Source of the DNA: Agrobacterium tumefaciens
Lineage (GTDB): Bacteria > Pseudomonadota > Alphaproteobacteria > Rhizobiales > Rhizobiaceae
Reading direction: 5' to 3'
Assembly: GCF_005221325.1 (NCBI RefSeq)
Contig: NZ_CP039889.1
Span: 682,001 to 746,000, forward strand
Length of the DNA stretch: 64,000 nucleotides
Part shown: positions 1 to 11,955 of the stretch, in pieces
Position numbering within the stretch: the stretch's first letter is position 1
Layout of the letters: every line of letters starts with the position of its first letter
The notes under the pieces: model-generated
What the model was told of the DNA's origin: nothing
The model's database searches: none
What the model saw: only the letters and a program-made list of their open reading frames with translations
Program-made: the position numbers and the translations under genes

Positions 1-900
1 CAGGCCCGCCGGCGTTTGCGTGGCGATGCCGATATGAACCGCTTCATAGTGGCTGACGACCCCTTTTTCATCATCGAAAGTGGCGTTCATGCCGGGGTGA
101 TCGGCCACGGCTTTCACCAGCGCACGCATCAAAAACGGCAGGATCGTCAGCTTCGGCTGCCCGGAACGGCGATTGCCGTTCATCGTGGCGCGCAGATCCT
201 CCAGATCGGTCACGTCGACTTCTTCGACATAGGTGATGTGGGGAATGCGCGAGACGGAAAGCACCATCTTCTCGGCAATCTTGCGCCGCAGACCCGTTAT
301 CTTCACTTCCTCGACGGCGCTATCGTGCGGCGTCATCGGCTCGGGACGTTCCGGCCGGCCCCGTATCGTTAAAAATCCATCGAGATCGGCATGGGTGATA
401 TGCCCGTCTGGCCCGGTTCCCTTGACCTTGGTGAGATCGATATCGAGATCATCGGCGCGCTGGCGAACGGCGGGGGATGCGAGCGGCTTGTGATGGGGCT
501 CGGCTGCGGGCACGGAAGGTGCCTCTTCGGCCTGGCGCGGAGCTGGCTGGGTTTCAACAGGTGGCGGCGCTTCCGTCATGTCGGCAGGCGCTTCCTCTTC
601 CGTCGTCCGGGTTGGCGCCTCCGCCTCCGGCGCGCTGCCATCGGGTGCGGCCGCAGCGACATCGGTTTCGATACGGACGAGCGGTGCTTTCACCGGCACC
701 GTGTTTCCGACCGTCACGGCGAGCCAGGTGATGATCCCCGCCACCGGCGAGGGGATTTCCACCGTCGCCTTGTCCGTCATGACAGCGGCCAGCACCATGT
801 CCTCATGGACGATATCGCCCGGCTTGACGTTCCATTCCACCAGCTCGGCTTCCGCCACGCCTTCACCGACATCGGGCATAGTGATAACAAATTCCGCCAT
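1..900 (-). CDS. bkdB: Branched-chain 2-oxoacid dehydrogenase E2 (dihydrolipoyl acyltransferase), C-terminal part off the window
   Basis: This is the lipoyl-bearing acyltransferase core of the 2-oxoacid dehydrogenase complex that turns leucine, isoleucine and valine keto acids into acyl-CoAs. The frame starts at the ATG ending at 900 and stays open for 300 codons to the window edge, so the catalytic C-terminus is missing. Residues 1-80 form a lipoyl domain with the lipoylation site MTDKAT (Lys44). A Pro/Ala/Glu-rich linker follows, then a peripheral subunit-binding domain near residues 135-170 (LASPAVRQRA), then the start of the catalytic domain (GLRRKIAEKM). It lies 2 nt after the E1 beta stop, in one operon with E1 alpha and E1 beta. 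The E1 partners make a branched-chain rather than a pyruvate complex the better reading. E3 would be expected further left. Confidence 0.88.
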   Translation of the reverse strand, partial: MAEFVITMPDVGEGVAEAELVEWNVKPGDIVHEDMVLAAVMTDKATVEIPSPVAGIITWLAVTVGNTVPVKAPLVRIETDVAAAAPDGSAPEAEAPTRTTEEEAPADMTEAPPPVETQPAPRQAEEAPSVPAAEPHHKPLASPAVRQRADDLDIDLTKVKGTGPDGHITHADLDGFLTIRGRPERPEPMTPHDSAVEEVKITGLRRKIAEKMVLSVSRIPHITYVEEVDVTDLEDLRATMNGNRRSGQPKLTILPFLMRALVKAVADHPGMNATFDDEKGVVSHYEAVHIGIATQTPAGL

Positions 901-902
901 AA

Positions 903-1916
903 TCAGGCCTCCATGACGTCTACGAGGGCGCGCCCGACGCGGGCGGGTCCCGGAAAATAGTCCCATTCCTGCGCATGGGGATAAGGCGTATCCCAGCCGG
1001 CGACCCGGACGACGGGAGCCTCCAGATGATAAAAGCAATGTTCCTGCACCAGCGACACGACCTCCGCGCCGAAGCCGGAGGTGAGTGTCGCCTCATGCAC
1101 CATCACGCAGCGGCCGGTCTTCGAAACGGACTTCACGATGGTATCAAGATCGAGCGGCAGCAGGCTGCGAAGATCGATGATCTCGGCATCCACACCCGTC
1201 TCTTCCGCCGCCGCCAGCGCCACATGCACCATGGTGCCATAAGCGATGACGGTGACAGCGTTGCCGGGGCGGCGGATTTCCGCCTTGCCGATGGGGATGG
1301 TGTAATGACCTTCCGGCACTTCGCCCATCTCGTGCTTGGACCAGGGCGTTACCGGCCGATCATGATGGCCGTCGAAAGGACCGTTATAAAGCCGTTTCGG
1401 CTCCAGAAACATGACCGGATCGGGGTCTTCTATGGACGCAATCAGCAGCCCCTTGGCATCATAGGGATTGGAGGGAACCACCACCTTCAGCCCGCAGACA
1501 TGGGTGAAAAGCGCCTCCGGGCTCTGGCTGTGCGTCTGCCCGCCAAAAATGCCGCCGCCGGTCGGCATTCTGAGAACGATGGGGCAGGTGAAATCGCCAT
1601 TGGAGCGATAGCGGATGCGCGCTGCTTCCTGGGTGATCTGGTCATAGGCGGGATACATGTAATCGGCGAACTGGATTTCGACGCAGGGCCGCAGCCCATA
1701 AGCGGCCATGCCGATGGCCGTGCCGACGATGCCGGATTCACTGATCGGCGCATCGAAACAGCGGGTCTTGCCGTATTTTCCCTGTAGCCCCTGCGTGGCG
1801 CGGAACACGCCGCCGAAATAACCCACATCCTCGCCGAACACCACGACATCGTCGCTGCGTTCCATGGAAACATCCATGGCGCTGCGGACGGCTTCGATCA
1901 TCGTCATTCTTGTCAT
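903..1916 (-). CDS. bkdA2: 2-oxoisovalerate dehydrogenase E1 beta subunit
   Basis: This is the beta subunit of the thiamine-diphosphate-dependent E1 decarboxylase of the branched-chain 2-oxoacid dehydrogenase complex; it pairs with E1 alpha to form an alpha2beta2 heterotetramer. The 337-residue protein has the usual family length and carries the conserved transketolase-like start (VVVFGEDVGYFGG, about residues 24-36), a conserved RMPTGGGIFGG segment near residue 115 and a transketolase C-terminal domain ending in the EWDYFPGPARVGRAL region. Its stop is 2 nt before the E2 start and its start is 3 nt after the E1 alpha stop, so the three are almost certainly one transcript. Pyruvate or acetoin dehydrogenase E1 beta are related alternatives. 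The surrounding leucine and isoleucine catabolic genes favour the branched-chain role. Confidence 0.9.
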   Translation of the reverse strand: MTRMTMIEAVRSAMDVSMERSDDVVVFGEDVGYFGGVFRATQGLQGKYGKTRCFDAPISESGIVGTAIGMAAYGLRPCVEIQFADYMYPAYDQITQEAARIRYRSNGDFTCPIVLRMPTGGGIFGGQTHSQSPEALFTHVCGLKVVVPSNPYDAKGLLIASIEDPDPVMFLEPKRLYNGPFDGHHDRPVTPWSKHEMGEVPEGHYTIPIGKAEIRRPGNAVTVIAYGTMVHVALAAAEETGVDAEIIDLRSLLPLDLDTIVKSVSKTGRCVMVHEATLTSGFGAEVVSLVQEHCFYHLEAPVVRVAGWDTPYPHAQEWDYFPGPARVGRALVDVMEA

Positions 1917-1919
1917 GTC

Positions 1920-4329
<2,410 letters not shown>

Positions 4330-4340
4330 CGCCGCCTCCC

Positions 4341-5510
4341 TTAATGCCGCTCGATGCCGAGCGCGGTTGCTTCGCCGCCGCCGATACAGACGGCGGCCAC
4401 GCCGCGTTTCAGCCCGTGGCGCTGCAGGGCTGCCAGCAAGGTGACGACGATCCTCGCGCCGGAAGCGCCGATGGGGTGGCCGAGCGCGCAGGCGCCGCCA
4501 TGCACGTTCACCTTCTCATGCGGCAGATCGAGGTCGCGCATGGCCGCCATGGCCACGACGGCAAAGGCCTCGTTGATTTCAAAGAGATCGACATCCTTCG
4601 CGGCCCAGCCGGTTTTATCGAACAGCTTCCTCATCGCGCCGATGGGAGCGGTTGGATATCCGGCCGGTGCATCGGCATGGGAGGCCTGACCGATAATGGT
4701 TGCCAGCGGTGAAAGGCCCCGCCTTTCCGCTTCCGATCTGCGCATGAGAACAAGAGCGGCCGCACCATCGGAAATGGAACTGGAATTAGCCGCCGTCACC
4801 GTTCCACCATCGCGAAAGGCAGGCTTCAGCTGCGGGATTTTTTCCGGCTTTGCCTTGCCCGGCTGCTCGTCCACGGCGACGTCTCCGACCAGCGCAATTT
4901 CCGCCTCGAACGCACCGTCAGCTATGGCGCGTCGCGCCCGTTCAAGCGAGGTCAGCGCATAGTCATCCTGCATGGCGCGGGTAAATTGGTAGGATTCAGC
5001 GCAATCTTCCGCGAAAGTACCCATTAGCCGGCCCTTGTCATAGGCGTCTTCGAGACCGTCGAGAAACATGTGGTCGGTGAGCTTGCCGTGGCCGAGACGA
5101 TAGCCATTGCGGGCGCGATCCAGCAGATAGGGCGCATTGCTCATGCTTTCCATGCCGCCCGCCAGCACGATGGAAGAGCTTCCCGCCGCAATCTGGTCAT
5201 GCGCCAGCATGATCGCCTTCATGCCGGAGCCGCACATCTTGTTGATGATCGTCGCGCCAATCGAGTTGGGGATTCCGGCGGCAATCGCCGCCTGTCTGGC
5301 CGGAGCCTGCCCCTGCCCGGCCGTGAGCACACAGCCCATCAGCACATCGTCAACGTCGGAAAACGGAACCGCAGCCCGTTCGACGGCCGCGCGAATCGCC
5401 GCCGCTCCGAGATCGGGCGCGGCAACCGATTTGAATTCGCCCTGGAACCCACCCATAGCAGTACGGGCGGCCCCGACGATCACGACAGGGTCATGCACAG
5501 CCAAATTCAC
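4341..5510 (-). CDS. Acetyl-CoA C-acyltransferase (thiolase)
   Basis: This degradative or biosynthetic type thiolase cleaves 3-ketoacyl-CoA with CoA, or condenses two acetyl-CoA. The 389-residue protein carries the acyl-accepting cysteine in [10 protein letters not shown] (Cys93), the GHPIGASG histidine loop near residue 345 and the second catalytic cysteine in [10 protein letters not shown] (Cys375). All catalytic residues are present. It is the first gene of the minus-strand catabolic operon that continues into acyl-CoA dehydrogenase and the branched-chain dehydrogenase. In that setting it could cleave 2-methylacetoacetyl-CoA from isoleucine, or process acetoacetyl-CoA released by HMG-CoA lyase chemistry encoded divergently. 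The sequence alone does not decide between these. Confidence 0.88.
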   Translation of the reverse strand: MNLAVHDPVVIVGAARTAMGGFQGEFKSVAAPDLGAAAIRAAVERAAVPFSDVDDVLMGCVLTAGQGQAPARQAAIAAGIPNSIGATIINKMCGSGMKAIMLAHDQIAAGSSSIVLAGGMESMSNAPYLLDRARNGYRLGHGKLTDHMFLDGLEDAYDKGRLMGTFAEDCAESYQFTRAMQDDYALTSLERARRAIADGAFEAEIALVGDVAVDEQPGKAKPEKIPQLKPAFRDGGTVTAANSSSISDGAAALVLMRRSEAERRGLSPLATIIGQASHADAPAGYPTAPIGAMRKLFDKTGWAAKDVDLFEINEAFAVVAMAAMRDLDLPHEKVNVHGGACALGHPIGASGARIVVTLLAALQRHGLKRGVAAVCIGGGEATALGIERH

Positions 5511-5621
5511 CTCCCTTGGCCATCCCTCGCTTTGAGAAAACGACCATCATCGCCATCTCCTCCAGACCGCGACTGATGTGAACGCTATCACTATCTCGAA
5601 TTCATTTCAAAGCTATTTTGA

Positions 5622-5649
5622 TTGACAGTTTTTTGATTGGCGATATCTT
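5622..5649 (+). promoter_or_regulatory. Putative promoter of the Lrp-type regulator gene
   Basis: The 177-nt gap between the divergent thiolase and Lrp-type genes is AT-rich compared with its surroundings. It contains a consensus -35 box TTGACA at 5622-5627, followed after 16 nt by TATCTT at 5644-5649, a 4 of 6 match to the -10 box. The motif TTTGATTG or TTGATTG occurs twice (around 5618 and 5632), which might be a regulator contact. Lrp/AsnC family members usually autoregulate and control the adjacent divergent operon, so this gap is the likely control region for both sides. This is read by eye and not confirmed. Confidence 0.45.
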
Positions 5650-5687
5650 TGATCCAACAATTAGTCATATCATAGAGCAAATGATCC

Positions 5688-6161
5688 ATGATTGAGCTCG
5701 ACAGTTTCGACCGCAAGATTCTGCATGTGCTCGGCGATGACGGGCGGGTGAGCTGGCGCGATCTGGCGGCCCGTATCGGTCTTTCCTTCACGCCGACGCT
5801 GCGCCGCGTGCGCAAGCTGGAAGAGGAAGGCATCATTCGCGGTTATACCGCCGTGTTCGATGAGAACCGGCTGCTCGGCAATATGGGTGTGTTCATTTCC
5901 GTCACGCTGGAACGGCAGATCAAGGAAGCATTGACGACCTTCGAACACCATGTCGCCTCCATTCCCGAAGTCGTGGGCGGTTACCAGACCAGCGGCAGTT
6001 CCGATTACCTGATCCACGCCATGGTTCGGGACCTGCCGCATTATCAGGAGCTACTGGATTTCCTGACCACGGTTCCCGGCGTCTCGCGCATCCAGTCCAA
6101 TTTCGCCATCAAGACATTCGTGCGCCGTTCCGCCGCCTTCACCGGAGGTGACGCGCCATAA
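5688..6161 (+). CDS. Lrp/AsnC family transcriptional regulator (BkdR-like)
   Basis: This 157-residue DNA-binding regulator has an N-terminal winged helix-turn-helix (residues 4-60, with ILHVLGDDGRVSWRDLAARI and TPTLRRVRKLEEEGII) and a C-terminal RAM/AsnC ligand-binding domain (YQTSGSSDYLIHAMV region). The family binds amino acids, and BkdR-type members activate branched-chain oxoacid dehydrogenase operons in response to branched-chain amino acids. Here the gene sits exactly between the leftward dehydrogenase operon and the rightward isovaleryl-CoA/methylcrotonyl-CoA genes. A role controlling both is a strong inference from position but is not shown. The start ATG at 5688 fits the family N-terminus. 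A shorter or longer start is not suggested. Confidence 0.88.
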   Translation: MIELDSFDRKILHVLGDDGRVSWRDLAARIGLSFTPTLRRVRKLEEEGIIRGYTAVFDENRLLGNMGVFISVTLERQIKEALTTFEHHVASIPEVVGGYQTSGSSDYLIHAMVRDLPHYQELLDFLTTVPGVSRIQSNFAIKTFVRRSAAFTGGDAP

Positions 6162-6241
6162 TCAAGGGTTGCCGGCGCGGAGGAGGTGCCGGCGGCTGAC
6201 AAAAGGGACGGCGGCAAAGGCCGTCCGGAGGAGGAGACGCG

Positions 6242-7414
6242 ATGAGTTTGAACCTCGCCGCCATTTTCGACGCCGATCTCGGCCCGGAAATCGCAGCATT
6301 GCGCGACAGCGCGAGCGCATTCGCAGATGATAAAATCGCCCCGCTGGCCGCCGAAATCGACCGCGACGACCGCTTTCCGCGCAAGCTCTGGCCGGAAATG
6401 GGCCAGCTCGGCCTGCACGGCATCACCGTTTCGGAGGAATTCGGCGGTGCTGACATGGGTTATCTCGCCCATTGCGTGGCGATGGAGGAGATAAGCCGGG
6501 CTTCCGCTTCCATCGGCCTTTCCTATGGCGCCCATTCCAACCTCTGCATCAACCAGATTCACCGCTGGGGAAGGCAAGAGCAGAAACACAGATATCTGCC
6601 GAAGCTGGTTTCCGGCGAGCATGTCGGCTCACTCGCCATGAGCGAGACGGAAGCCGGTTCGGATGTCGTCTCGATGCGGCTGAAGGCGGAACGCAAGAGC
6701 GACCGTTATATGCTGAACGGCGCGAAGATGTGGATCACCAATGGTCACGAGGCCGATACGCTGGTGGTCTATGCCAAGACGGATATGTCCGCCGGTGCGC
6801 GCGGCATCACCGCCTTCCTGATCGAAAAGGGCTTCAAGGGTTTCCGCCCGGCCCAGAAACTCGACAAGCTCGGCATGCGCGGCTCCCCCACCTCAGAACT
6901 GGTGTTCGAGGATTGCGAAGTGCCGGAGGAAAACATTCTCGGGCGTTTGAATGACGGCGTGACGGTGCTGATGAGCGGGCTGGATTACGAGCGCGCCGTA
7001 CTGGCTGCGGGCCCGGTCGGCATCATGCAGGCCGCCATCGATCTGGTTCTGCCCTATGCCCGCGAGCGCAAGCAGTTCGGCAAGCCGATCGGTGAATTTC
7101 AGCTGGTGCAGGGCAAGCTCGCCGATATCTATTCGGCCATGAACGCCTCCCGTGCCTATGTCTATGCCGTGGCGCGGGCCTGCGACAATGGCCGCATCAC
7201 GAGGCAAGACGCCGCTGGCGCGATCCTCTTCGCCGCCGAGCGGGCTACGCAGGTGGCGCTGGATGCGATCCAGCTTCTTGGCGGGTCCGGTTATGTCAAT
7301 GAAAGCCCGGCCGGACGGCTGCTGCGCGATGCCAAACTTTATGAAATCGGCGCGGGCACCAGCGAAATCCGCCGGATGCTGATCGGCCGCGAACTGGTCA
7401 AGGGCAACGGGTGA
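6242..7414 (+). CDS. ivd: Isovaleryl-CoA dehydrogenase
   Basis: This enzyme oxidises isovaleryl-CoA to 3-methylcrotonyl-CoA in leucine degradation, with FAD and electron transfer flavoprotein. The substrate class can be read from the active site. The C-terminal motif is [12 protein letters not shown], lacking the usual catalytic Glu of YEGTS, while a Glu is present in the GLDYERAVL helix (Glu250), the known catalytic-base position of isovaleryl-CoA dehydrogenases. The acyl-CoA dehydrogenase signature [10 protein letters not shown] is also present. The length, 390 residues, is normal. A strong GGAGGAGGAG precedes the ATG at 6242. It is followed 9 nt later by the carboxylase beta subunit, forming the leu/liu-type operon with the HMG-CoA lyase and hydratase genes. 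Confidence 0.95.
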   Translation: MSLNLAAIFDADLGPEIAALRDSASAFADDKIAPLAAEIDRDDRFPRKLWPEMGQLGLHGITVSEEFGGADMGYLAHCVAMEEISRASASIGLSYGAHSNLCINQIHRWGRQEQKHRYLPKLVSGEHVGSLAMSETEAGSDVVSMRLKAERKSDRYMLNGAKMWITNGHEADTLVVYAKTDMSAGARGITAFLIEKGFKGFRPAQKLDKLGMRGSPTSELVFEDCEVPEENILGRLNDGVTVLMSGLDYERAVLAAGPVGIMQAAIDLVLPYARERKQFGKPIGEFQLVQGKLADIYSAMNASRAYVYAVARACDNGRITRQDAAGAILFAAERATQVALDAIQLLGGSGYVNESPAGRLLRDAKLYEIGAGTSEIRRMLIGRELVKGNG

Positions 7415-7423
7415 GGACACGCG

Positions 7424-9025
7424 ATGAAGCTTACATCCAGTCTGAACCGCGATCCCACCTTTACCGCCAATGCCTCTTTCATGTCCGGCCTGGTGGAGGA
7501 TTTGAGAGCGCATGTCGAAAAAATCTCGAAAGGCGGCGGCGACAAGGCCCGCGAACGGCACCTCTCGCGCGGAAAATTGCTGGCGCGTGATCGGATCGAG
7601 GCGTTGCTTGATCCGGGCAGTCCATTCCTCGAATTTTCGCAATTTGCCGCTTACGAGGTCTATGACGAACCCGTCCCCGCCGCCGGCATCGTTACCGGCA
7701 TCGGCCGGGTGTCGGGCCGCGAATGCGTCATCGTCGCCAATGATGCGACGGTGAAAGGCGGCACCTATTATCCACTGACGGTGAAGAAGCACCTGCGAGC
7801 GCAGGAGATCGCCACGGAGAATCGCCTGCCCTGCATTTACCTCGTTGATTCCGGCGGTGCGAACCTGCCCAATCAGGATGAGGTGTTCCCCGACCGTGAT
7901 CATTTCGGCCGCATCTTCTATAATCAGGCCAATATGTCGGCAGCTGGCATCGCCCAGATCGCCGTGGTGATGGGCAGCTGCACGGCTGGCGGGGCCTATG
8001 TGCCTGCCATGAGTGACCAGTCCGTCATCGTCAAAAATCAGGGCACGATCTTTCTCGGCGGCCCGCCGCTGGTGAAAGCCGCGACCGGCGAGGTGGTGAG
8101 CGCGGAAGAGCTGGGTGGTGCGGATGTGCATTCCCGGCAATCCGGCGTCACCGATCATTATGCCAATGACGACTGCCATGCGCTGGCGCTGACCCGGCGG
8201 ATCGTCTCCACGCTTAACCGCCGTAAACAGGTGGAACTGGATATCCGCGAGCCGGCGGGGCCGCTTTATCCGGCCGACGAGCTTTACGGCATCGTTCCGG
8301 CCGATACGCGCAAACCCTTTGAGGTGCGCGAGATCATCGCCCGTCTGGTGGATGGCTCGCAATTCGATGAGTTCAAGGCGCTTTACGGTACGACGCTGGT
8401 CTGCGGTTTTGCCCATATCCATGGTTATCCGGTCGGCATCGTCGCCAATAACGGCATCCTTTTTTCGGAATCGGCGTTGAAAGGCGCGCACTTTATCGAA
8501 CTTTGCTGCCAGCGCGGCATTCCGCTGGTCTTCCTGCAAAACATCACCGGCTTCATGGTCGGTAAGGCCTATGAGGCGGGTGGTATCGCCAAGGATGGCG
8601 CGAAGCTCGTCACCGCCGTTGCCTCTGCCAAAGTACCGAAATTCACCGTCATCATCGGCGGCTCCTTCGGGGCTGGCAATTACGGCATGTGCGGCCGCGC
8701 CTATTCGCCACGCTTTCTCTGGATGTGGCCGAATGCGCGCATTTCGGTGATGGGCGGCGAGCAGGCGGCTTCCGTGCTGGCGCAAATCCGCCGCGACGGC
8801 ATCGAGGCTGATGGCCGCCATTGGTCGAAGGAGGGCGAAGAGGCGTTCAAGCAGCCGATCCGCGAAAAATACGAACGGGAAGGCCACCCCTATTATGCCA
8901 GCGCCAGGCTCTGGGACGATGGCATCATCGACCCGAAGGATACCCGCCTGGTGCTCGGCCTCGGGCTTTCCGCCGCACTCAACGCGCCGATTGAACCCAC
9001 CCGTTTTGGCATATTCAGGATGTGA
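7424..9025 (+). CDS. mccB: Methylcrotonyl-CoA carboxylase beta (carboxyltransferase) subunit
   Basis: This is the carboxyltransferase subunit that moves carboxyl from biotin to 3-methylcrotonyl-CoA, giving 3-methylglutaconyl-CoA. The 533-residue protein has the two crotonase-fold carboxyltransferase halves. The N-terminal half carries [13 protein letters not shown] and the [16 protein letters not shown] acyl-CoA loop; the C-terminal half carries [16 protein letters not shown] and the [16 protein letters not shown] loop. GGANLPNQ together with [11 protein letters not shown] is characteristic of the methylcrotonyl rather than the propionyl enzyme. It is placed between ivd and the biotin subunit with gaps of 9 and 7 nt. 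The codon usage matches its neighbours. Confidence 0.95.
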   Translation: MKLTSSLNRDPTFTANASFMSGLVEDLRAHVEKISKGGGDKARERHLSRGKLLARDRIEALLDPGSPFLEFSQFAAYEVYDEPVPAAGIVTGIGRVSGRECVIVANDATVKGGTYYPLTVKKHLRAQEIATENRLPCIYLVDSGGANLPNQDEVFPDRDHFGRIFYNQANMSAAGIAQIAVVMGSCTAGGAYVPAMSDQSVIVKNQGTIFLGGPPLVKAATGEVVSAEELGGADVHSRQSGVTDHYANDDCHALALTRRIVSTLNRRKQVELDIREPAGPLYPADELYGIVPADTRKPFEVREIIARLVDGSQFDEFKALYGTTLVCGFAHIHGYPVGIVANNGILFSESALKGAHFIELCCQRGIPLVFLQNITGFMVGKAYEAGGIAKDGAKLVTAVASAKVPKFTVIIGGSFGAGNYGMCGRAYSPRFLWMWPNARISVMGGEQAASVLAQIRRDGIEADGRHWSKEGEEAFKQPIREKYEREGHPYYASARLWDDGIIDPKDTRLVLGLGLSAALNAPIEPTRFGIFRM

Positions 9026-9032
9026 GGCGACG

Positions 9033-11027
9033 ATGTTCTCGAAAATACTGATCGCCAACCGTGGCGAAATCGCCTGCCGCATCATCCGCACCGCCCGCGA
9101 CATGGGCATCCGCACCGTCGCGGTCTATTCGGATGCCGACCGAGACGCCATGCATGTGGCGCTGGCCGATGAGGCCATCGGCATCGGCCCCGCACCGGCG
9201 CGCGCCTCCTATCTCGACGGCGAAAAGATCATCGCTGCCGCAAAGGCGAGCGGCGCAGAGGCCATCCATCCGGGTTACGGCTTTCTCTCCGAAAATGCCA
9301 ATTTCGCCGAAGCCTGCGCTTCTGCCGGCCTCGTTTTCATCGGCCCGCCGCCGGAAGCAATCCGCGCCATGGGCGGGAAAAGTGAAGCGAAGGCGCTGAT
9401 GGCAACGGCGGGTGTTCCCATCGTTCCGGGTTATCACGGCGATGAACAGTCCGAAAAGCGGCTGGCGAGCGAGGCGGACAAGATCGGTTATCCGGTGCTG
9501 CTCAAGGCCTCGGCCGGCGGTGGTGGCAAGGGCATGCGCGTTGTCAGGCAGAAGCGGGACTTCGCGGCGGAGCTTGCCGGCGCAAAACGCGAGGCGCTGG
9601 CCGCCTTCGGCAATGACCGCATGCTGATCGAAAAATACCTCGAACGGCCGCGCCATGTGGAAGTGCAGGTCTTTGCCGATGGCCACGGCAATTGTGTTTC
9701 GCTTTTCGAGCGCGACTGCTCGATCCAGCGTCGGCACCAGAAAGTGATAGAGGAAGCCCCCGCCCCCGGCCTGCCCGATGCTCTGCGGCAACGCATGTAT
9801 GATGCGGCGGTCACTGCGGCCCGCGCCATCGATTATCGCGGCGCGGGAACGGTGGAGTTCCTGCTCGATCCATCCGGCGACTTCTATTTCATGGAGATGA
9901 ACACCAGGCTTCAGGTCGAGCATCCGGTGACGGAATATATTACCGGTCTCGATCTGGTCGAATGGCAGCTGCGTATTGCCAATGGAGAAGCCCTGCCTGA
10001 AGACTGGGCCGATCTTCGCATCAACGGCCATGCTATCGAGGCGCGGATTTATGCCGAAGACCCGGCGCATGATTTTCTGCCGGCGGTAGGCACGATCAGC
10101 CATCTCGTCTTTCCCGATGAAGGCCCTCACCTCAGGATCGACAGCGGCATCCGTGCCGGTGACGCCATCACGGTGCACTACGATCCGATGATCGCCAAGC
10201 TGATCGTCTGGGATCATGACCGCGCCGCTGCCGTGCGGCGTCTAAAGGTGGCGCTTGAACAGCTGGCGATTTGCGGCGTCACCAGCAATGCGGCCTTTCT
10301 GACGCGGCTAGCCGGGCACGATGCTTTCGCCGCCGCCGATCTCGATACCGGCTTCATCGCCCGCAATGAGACAGCCCTTTTTGCTCCGGAGGCCGTGGGC
10401 GAAAATGAGATCGCACTGGCTGCGCTCGGTCTTCTTCTCACCCGTAAAAACGCAAGCGCCAACCCGCGAGCACAGGCTGACCCCCATAGTCCATGGAACG
10501 CCACCAACACCTTCCGGCTAAATGCGCCGGCGCGGGAAACGCTGCATTTCACCATGCAGAACCAGCCGATCGACCTTGGCGTTATCCATGAGGCAGACAG
10601 CTTTTCGCTGGAGACCGCCGGACAGACGATCCGCGCTTATGGCAACCTCTCAGACAAAGGCAGCTTGCGCGCGACCGTCAACGACAGGACATGGCACGGC
10701 TATTTCTTCGCGGAAGATGACAGCTACGCGCTTTTTCTGCACGGCGAACACTATCGTATCAGCCAGCCAGACCCGGTCGATATCGCGGATTCTTCAGGCC
10801 ATACGGGCGGTCTGGAGGCGCCCATGCCGGGCGTTATCCGCGCCGTGCTCAGCCAGAGTGGCGCGGCCGTCGAGACCGGCGATGCGCTTGTGGTGATGGA
10901 AGCGATGAAGATGGAGCATACGATCCGCGCCCCGGCGAAAGGCATCGTCACCGCCATCAACTGCGCTGAAGGCGATATGGTGGCCGCCGGGGCGGTGCTG
11001 GTGGATTTCGAGCCGGAGGGCGTCTGA
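9033..11027 (+). CDS. mccA: Methylcrotonyl-CoA carboxylase alpha (biotin carboxylase/BCCP) subunit
   Basis: This subunit carboxylates its own covalently bound biotin with ATP and bicarbonate, then feeds the beta subunit. The start is placed at the ATG at 9033 (MFSKILIANRGEIACR), the universal biotin carboxylase N-terminus. The frame is open upstream into mccB, but that part is not coding for this protein. Domains in order are a biotin carboxylase N-domain, an ATP-grasp with KASAGGGGKGMR (about residue 160), the EMNTRLQVEHPVTE active-site strand, a carboxylase C-domain, and a C-terminal biotinyl domain with VVMEAMKMEH, where Lys626 is the biotin site. At 664 residues it has the usual length for the MCC alpha class. 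Confidence 0.95.
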   Translation: MFSKILIANRGEIACRIIRTARDMGIRTVAVYSDADRDAMHVALADEAIGIGPAPARASYLDGEKIIAAAKASGAEAIHPGYGFLSENANFAEACASAGLVFIGPPPEAIRAMGGKSEAKALMATAGVPIVPGYHGDEQSEKRLASEADKIGYPVLLKASAGGGGKGMRVVRQKRDFAAELAGAKREALAAFGNDRMLIEKYLERPRHVEVQVFADGHGNCVSLFERDCSIQRRHQKVIEEAPAPGLPDALRQRMYDAAVTAARAIDYRGAGTVEFLLDPSGDFYFMEMNTRLQVEHPVTEYITGLDLVEWQLRIANGEALPEDWADLRINGHAIEARIYAEDPAHDFLPAVGTISHLVFPDEGPHLRIDSGIRAGDAITVHYDPMIAKLIVWDHDRAAAVRRLKVALEQLAICGVTSNAAFLTRLAGHDAFAAADLDTGFIARNETALFAPEAVGENEIALAALGLLLTRKNASANPRAQADPHSPWNATNTFRLNAPARETLHFTMQNQPIDLGVIHEADSFSLETAGQTIRAYGNLSDKGSLRATVNDRTWHGYFFAEDDSYALFLHGEHYRISQPDPVDIADSSGHTGGLEAPMPGVIRAVLSQSGAAVETGDALVVMEAMKMEHTIRAPAKGIVTAINCAEGDMVAAGAVLVDFEPEGV

Positions 11028-11028
11028 T

Positions 11029-11955
11029 ATGAGGTGGCCTCGCAACGTGAAGATCGTTGAGGTGGGGGCGCGTGACGGTCTGCAGAACGAAAGCGCCGAG
11101 GTTCCTACCGCCATCAAGATCGAACTGATCGAACGGCTCGCCGCAGCCGGCCTGCCGGCGGTCGAGGCGGGCGCTTTCGTATCTCCCAGAAAAGTGCCGC
11201 AAATGGCCGGTTCGAAAGAGGTGTTTCAGGGCCTCGAACGACGGCCCGGAGCCGCCTATCCGGCGCTCGTCCCCAATATGAAAGGTTTCGAGGCGGCCAT
11301 CGAGGCAGGCGTGACGGAAATCGCCGTTTTCGTCTCCGCCTCGGAAGGCTTCAGCCAGCATAATATCGGCTGCTCGCGCGCCGAAAGCCTCGAGCGCCTG
11401 CGCGATGTCGCGGAGGCTGCCGCCGCTGGCAATATCCGCATGCGCGGTTACGTCTCCTGCATTGCCGGCTGTCCCTATGACGGAGCGGTCGCGCCCGATG
11501 AAGTAACGGCGATGGCCAACGCGCTTGTGGCCCTCGGCTGTTATGAAATCTCGCTCGGCGATACGATCGGCGTCGGCACGGCCGGCCGGATTCGCAAGGT
11601 AATCGAGCGAGTGGCGACCGGCATTCCGCGCGAACAAATCGCCATGCATTTCCATGACACCTATGGGCAGGGCGTCGCCAATGTTCTGGCCTCGCTTCAG
11701 GAAGGCATCACCGTTTTCGACAGTTCCGTTGCGGGGCTGGGTGGTTGTCCCTTTGCGCCGGGAGCGAGCGGCAATGTCGCCACGGAGGATGTCGTTTATC
11801 TGTTGCAGGGGCTGGGCATGGAAACCGGTATCGACCTGATGGCGGTCGCGAAGACCGGTGAGTGGATCAGCCGGCATCTCGGCAGGCCGAATGCGGCACG
11901 CGCCGGAAAAGCGCTGCTTGCTGCAAAACAGGAGGGTGACCTGCATGGCGGATGA
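11029..11955 (+). CDS. hmgL: Hydroxymethylglutaryl-CoA lyase
   Basis: This enzyme cleaves 3-hydroxy-3-methylglutaryl-CoA to acetoacetate and acetyl-CoA, the last dedicated step of leucine breakdown. It is a 308-residue TIM barrel of the DRE-TIM family. GARDGLQNE at the first strand provides metal and catalytic residues, HFHDTYGQG gives the metal-binding histidines, and the GLGGCPFAPGASGN loop holds the active-site cysteine. The ATG at 11029 follows the carboxylase stop by 1 nt and its end overlaps the next gene by 11 nt, so translation of the operon is tightly coupled. The related isopropylmalate and citramalate synthases lack the GGCPFAPGA loop, so the call is firm. Confidence 0.95.
   Translation: MRWPRNVKIVEVGARDGLQNESAEVPTAIKIELIERLAAAGLPAVEAGAFVSPRKVPQMAGSKEVFQGLERRPGAAYPALVPNMKGFEAAIEAGVTEIAVFVSASEGFSQHNIGCSRAESLERLRDVAEAAAAGNIRMRGYVSCIAGCPYDGAVAPDEVTAMANALVALGCYEISLGDTIGVGTAGRIRKVIERVATGIPREQIAMHFHDTYGQGVANVLASLQEGITVFDSSVAGLGGCPFAPGASGNVATEDVVYLLQGLGMETGIDLMAVAKTGEWISRHLGRPNAARAGKALLAAKQEGDLHGG

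Noticed and set aside
6893..9115. Very long open frame on the minus strand opposite ivd and mccB
   Set aside because: It runs antisense to two unmistakable genes, has no family motif and no ribosome binding site; long antisense frames are expected in high-GC coding DNA.
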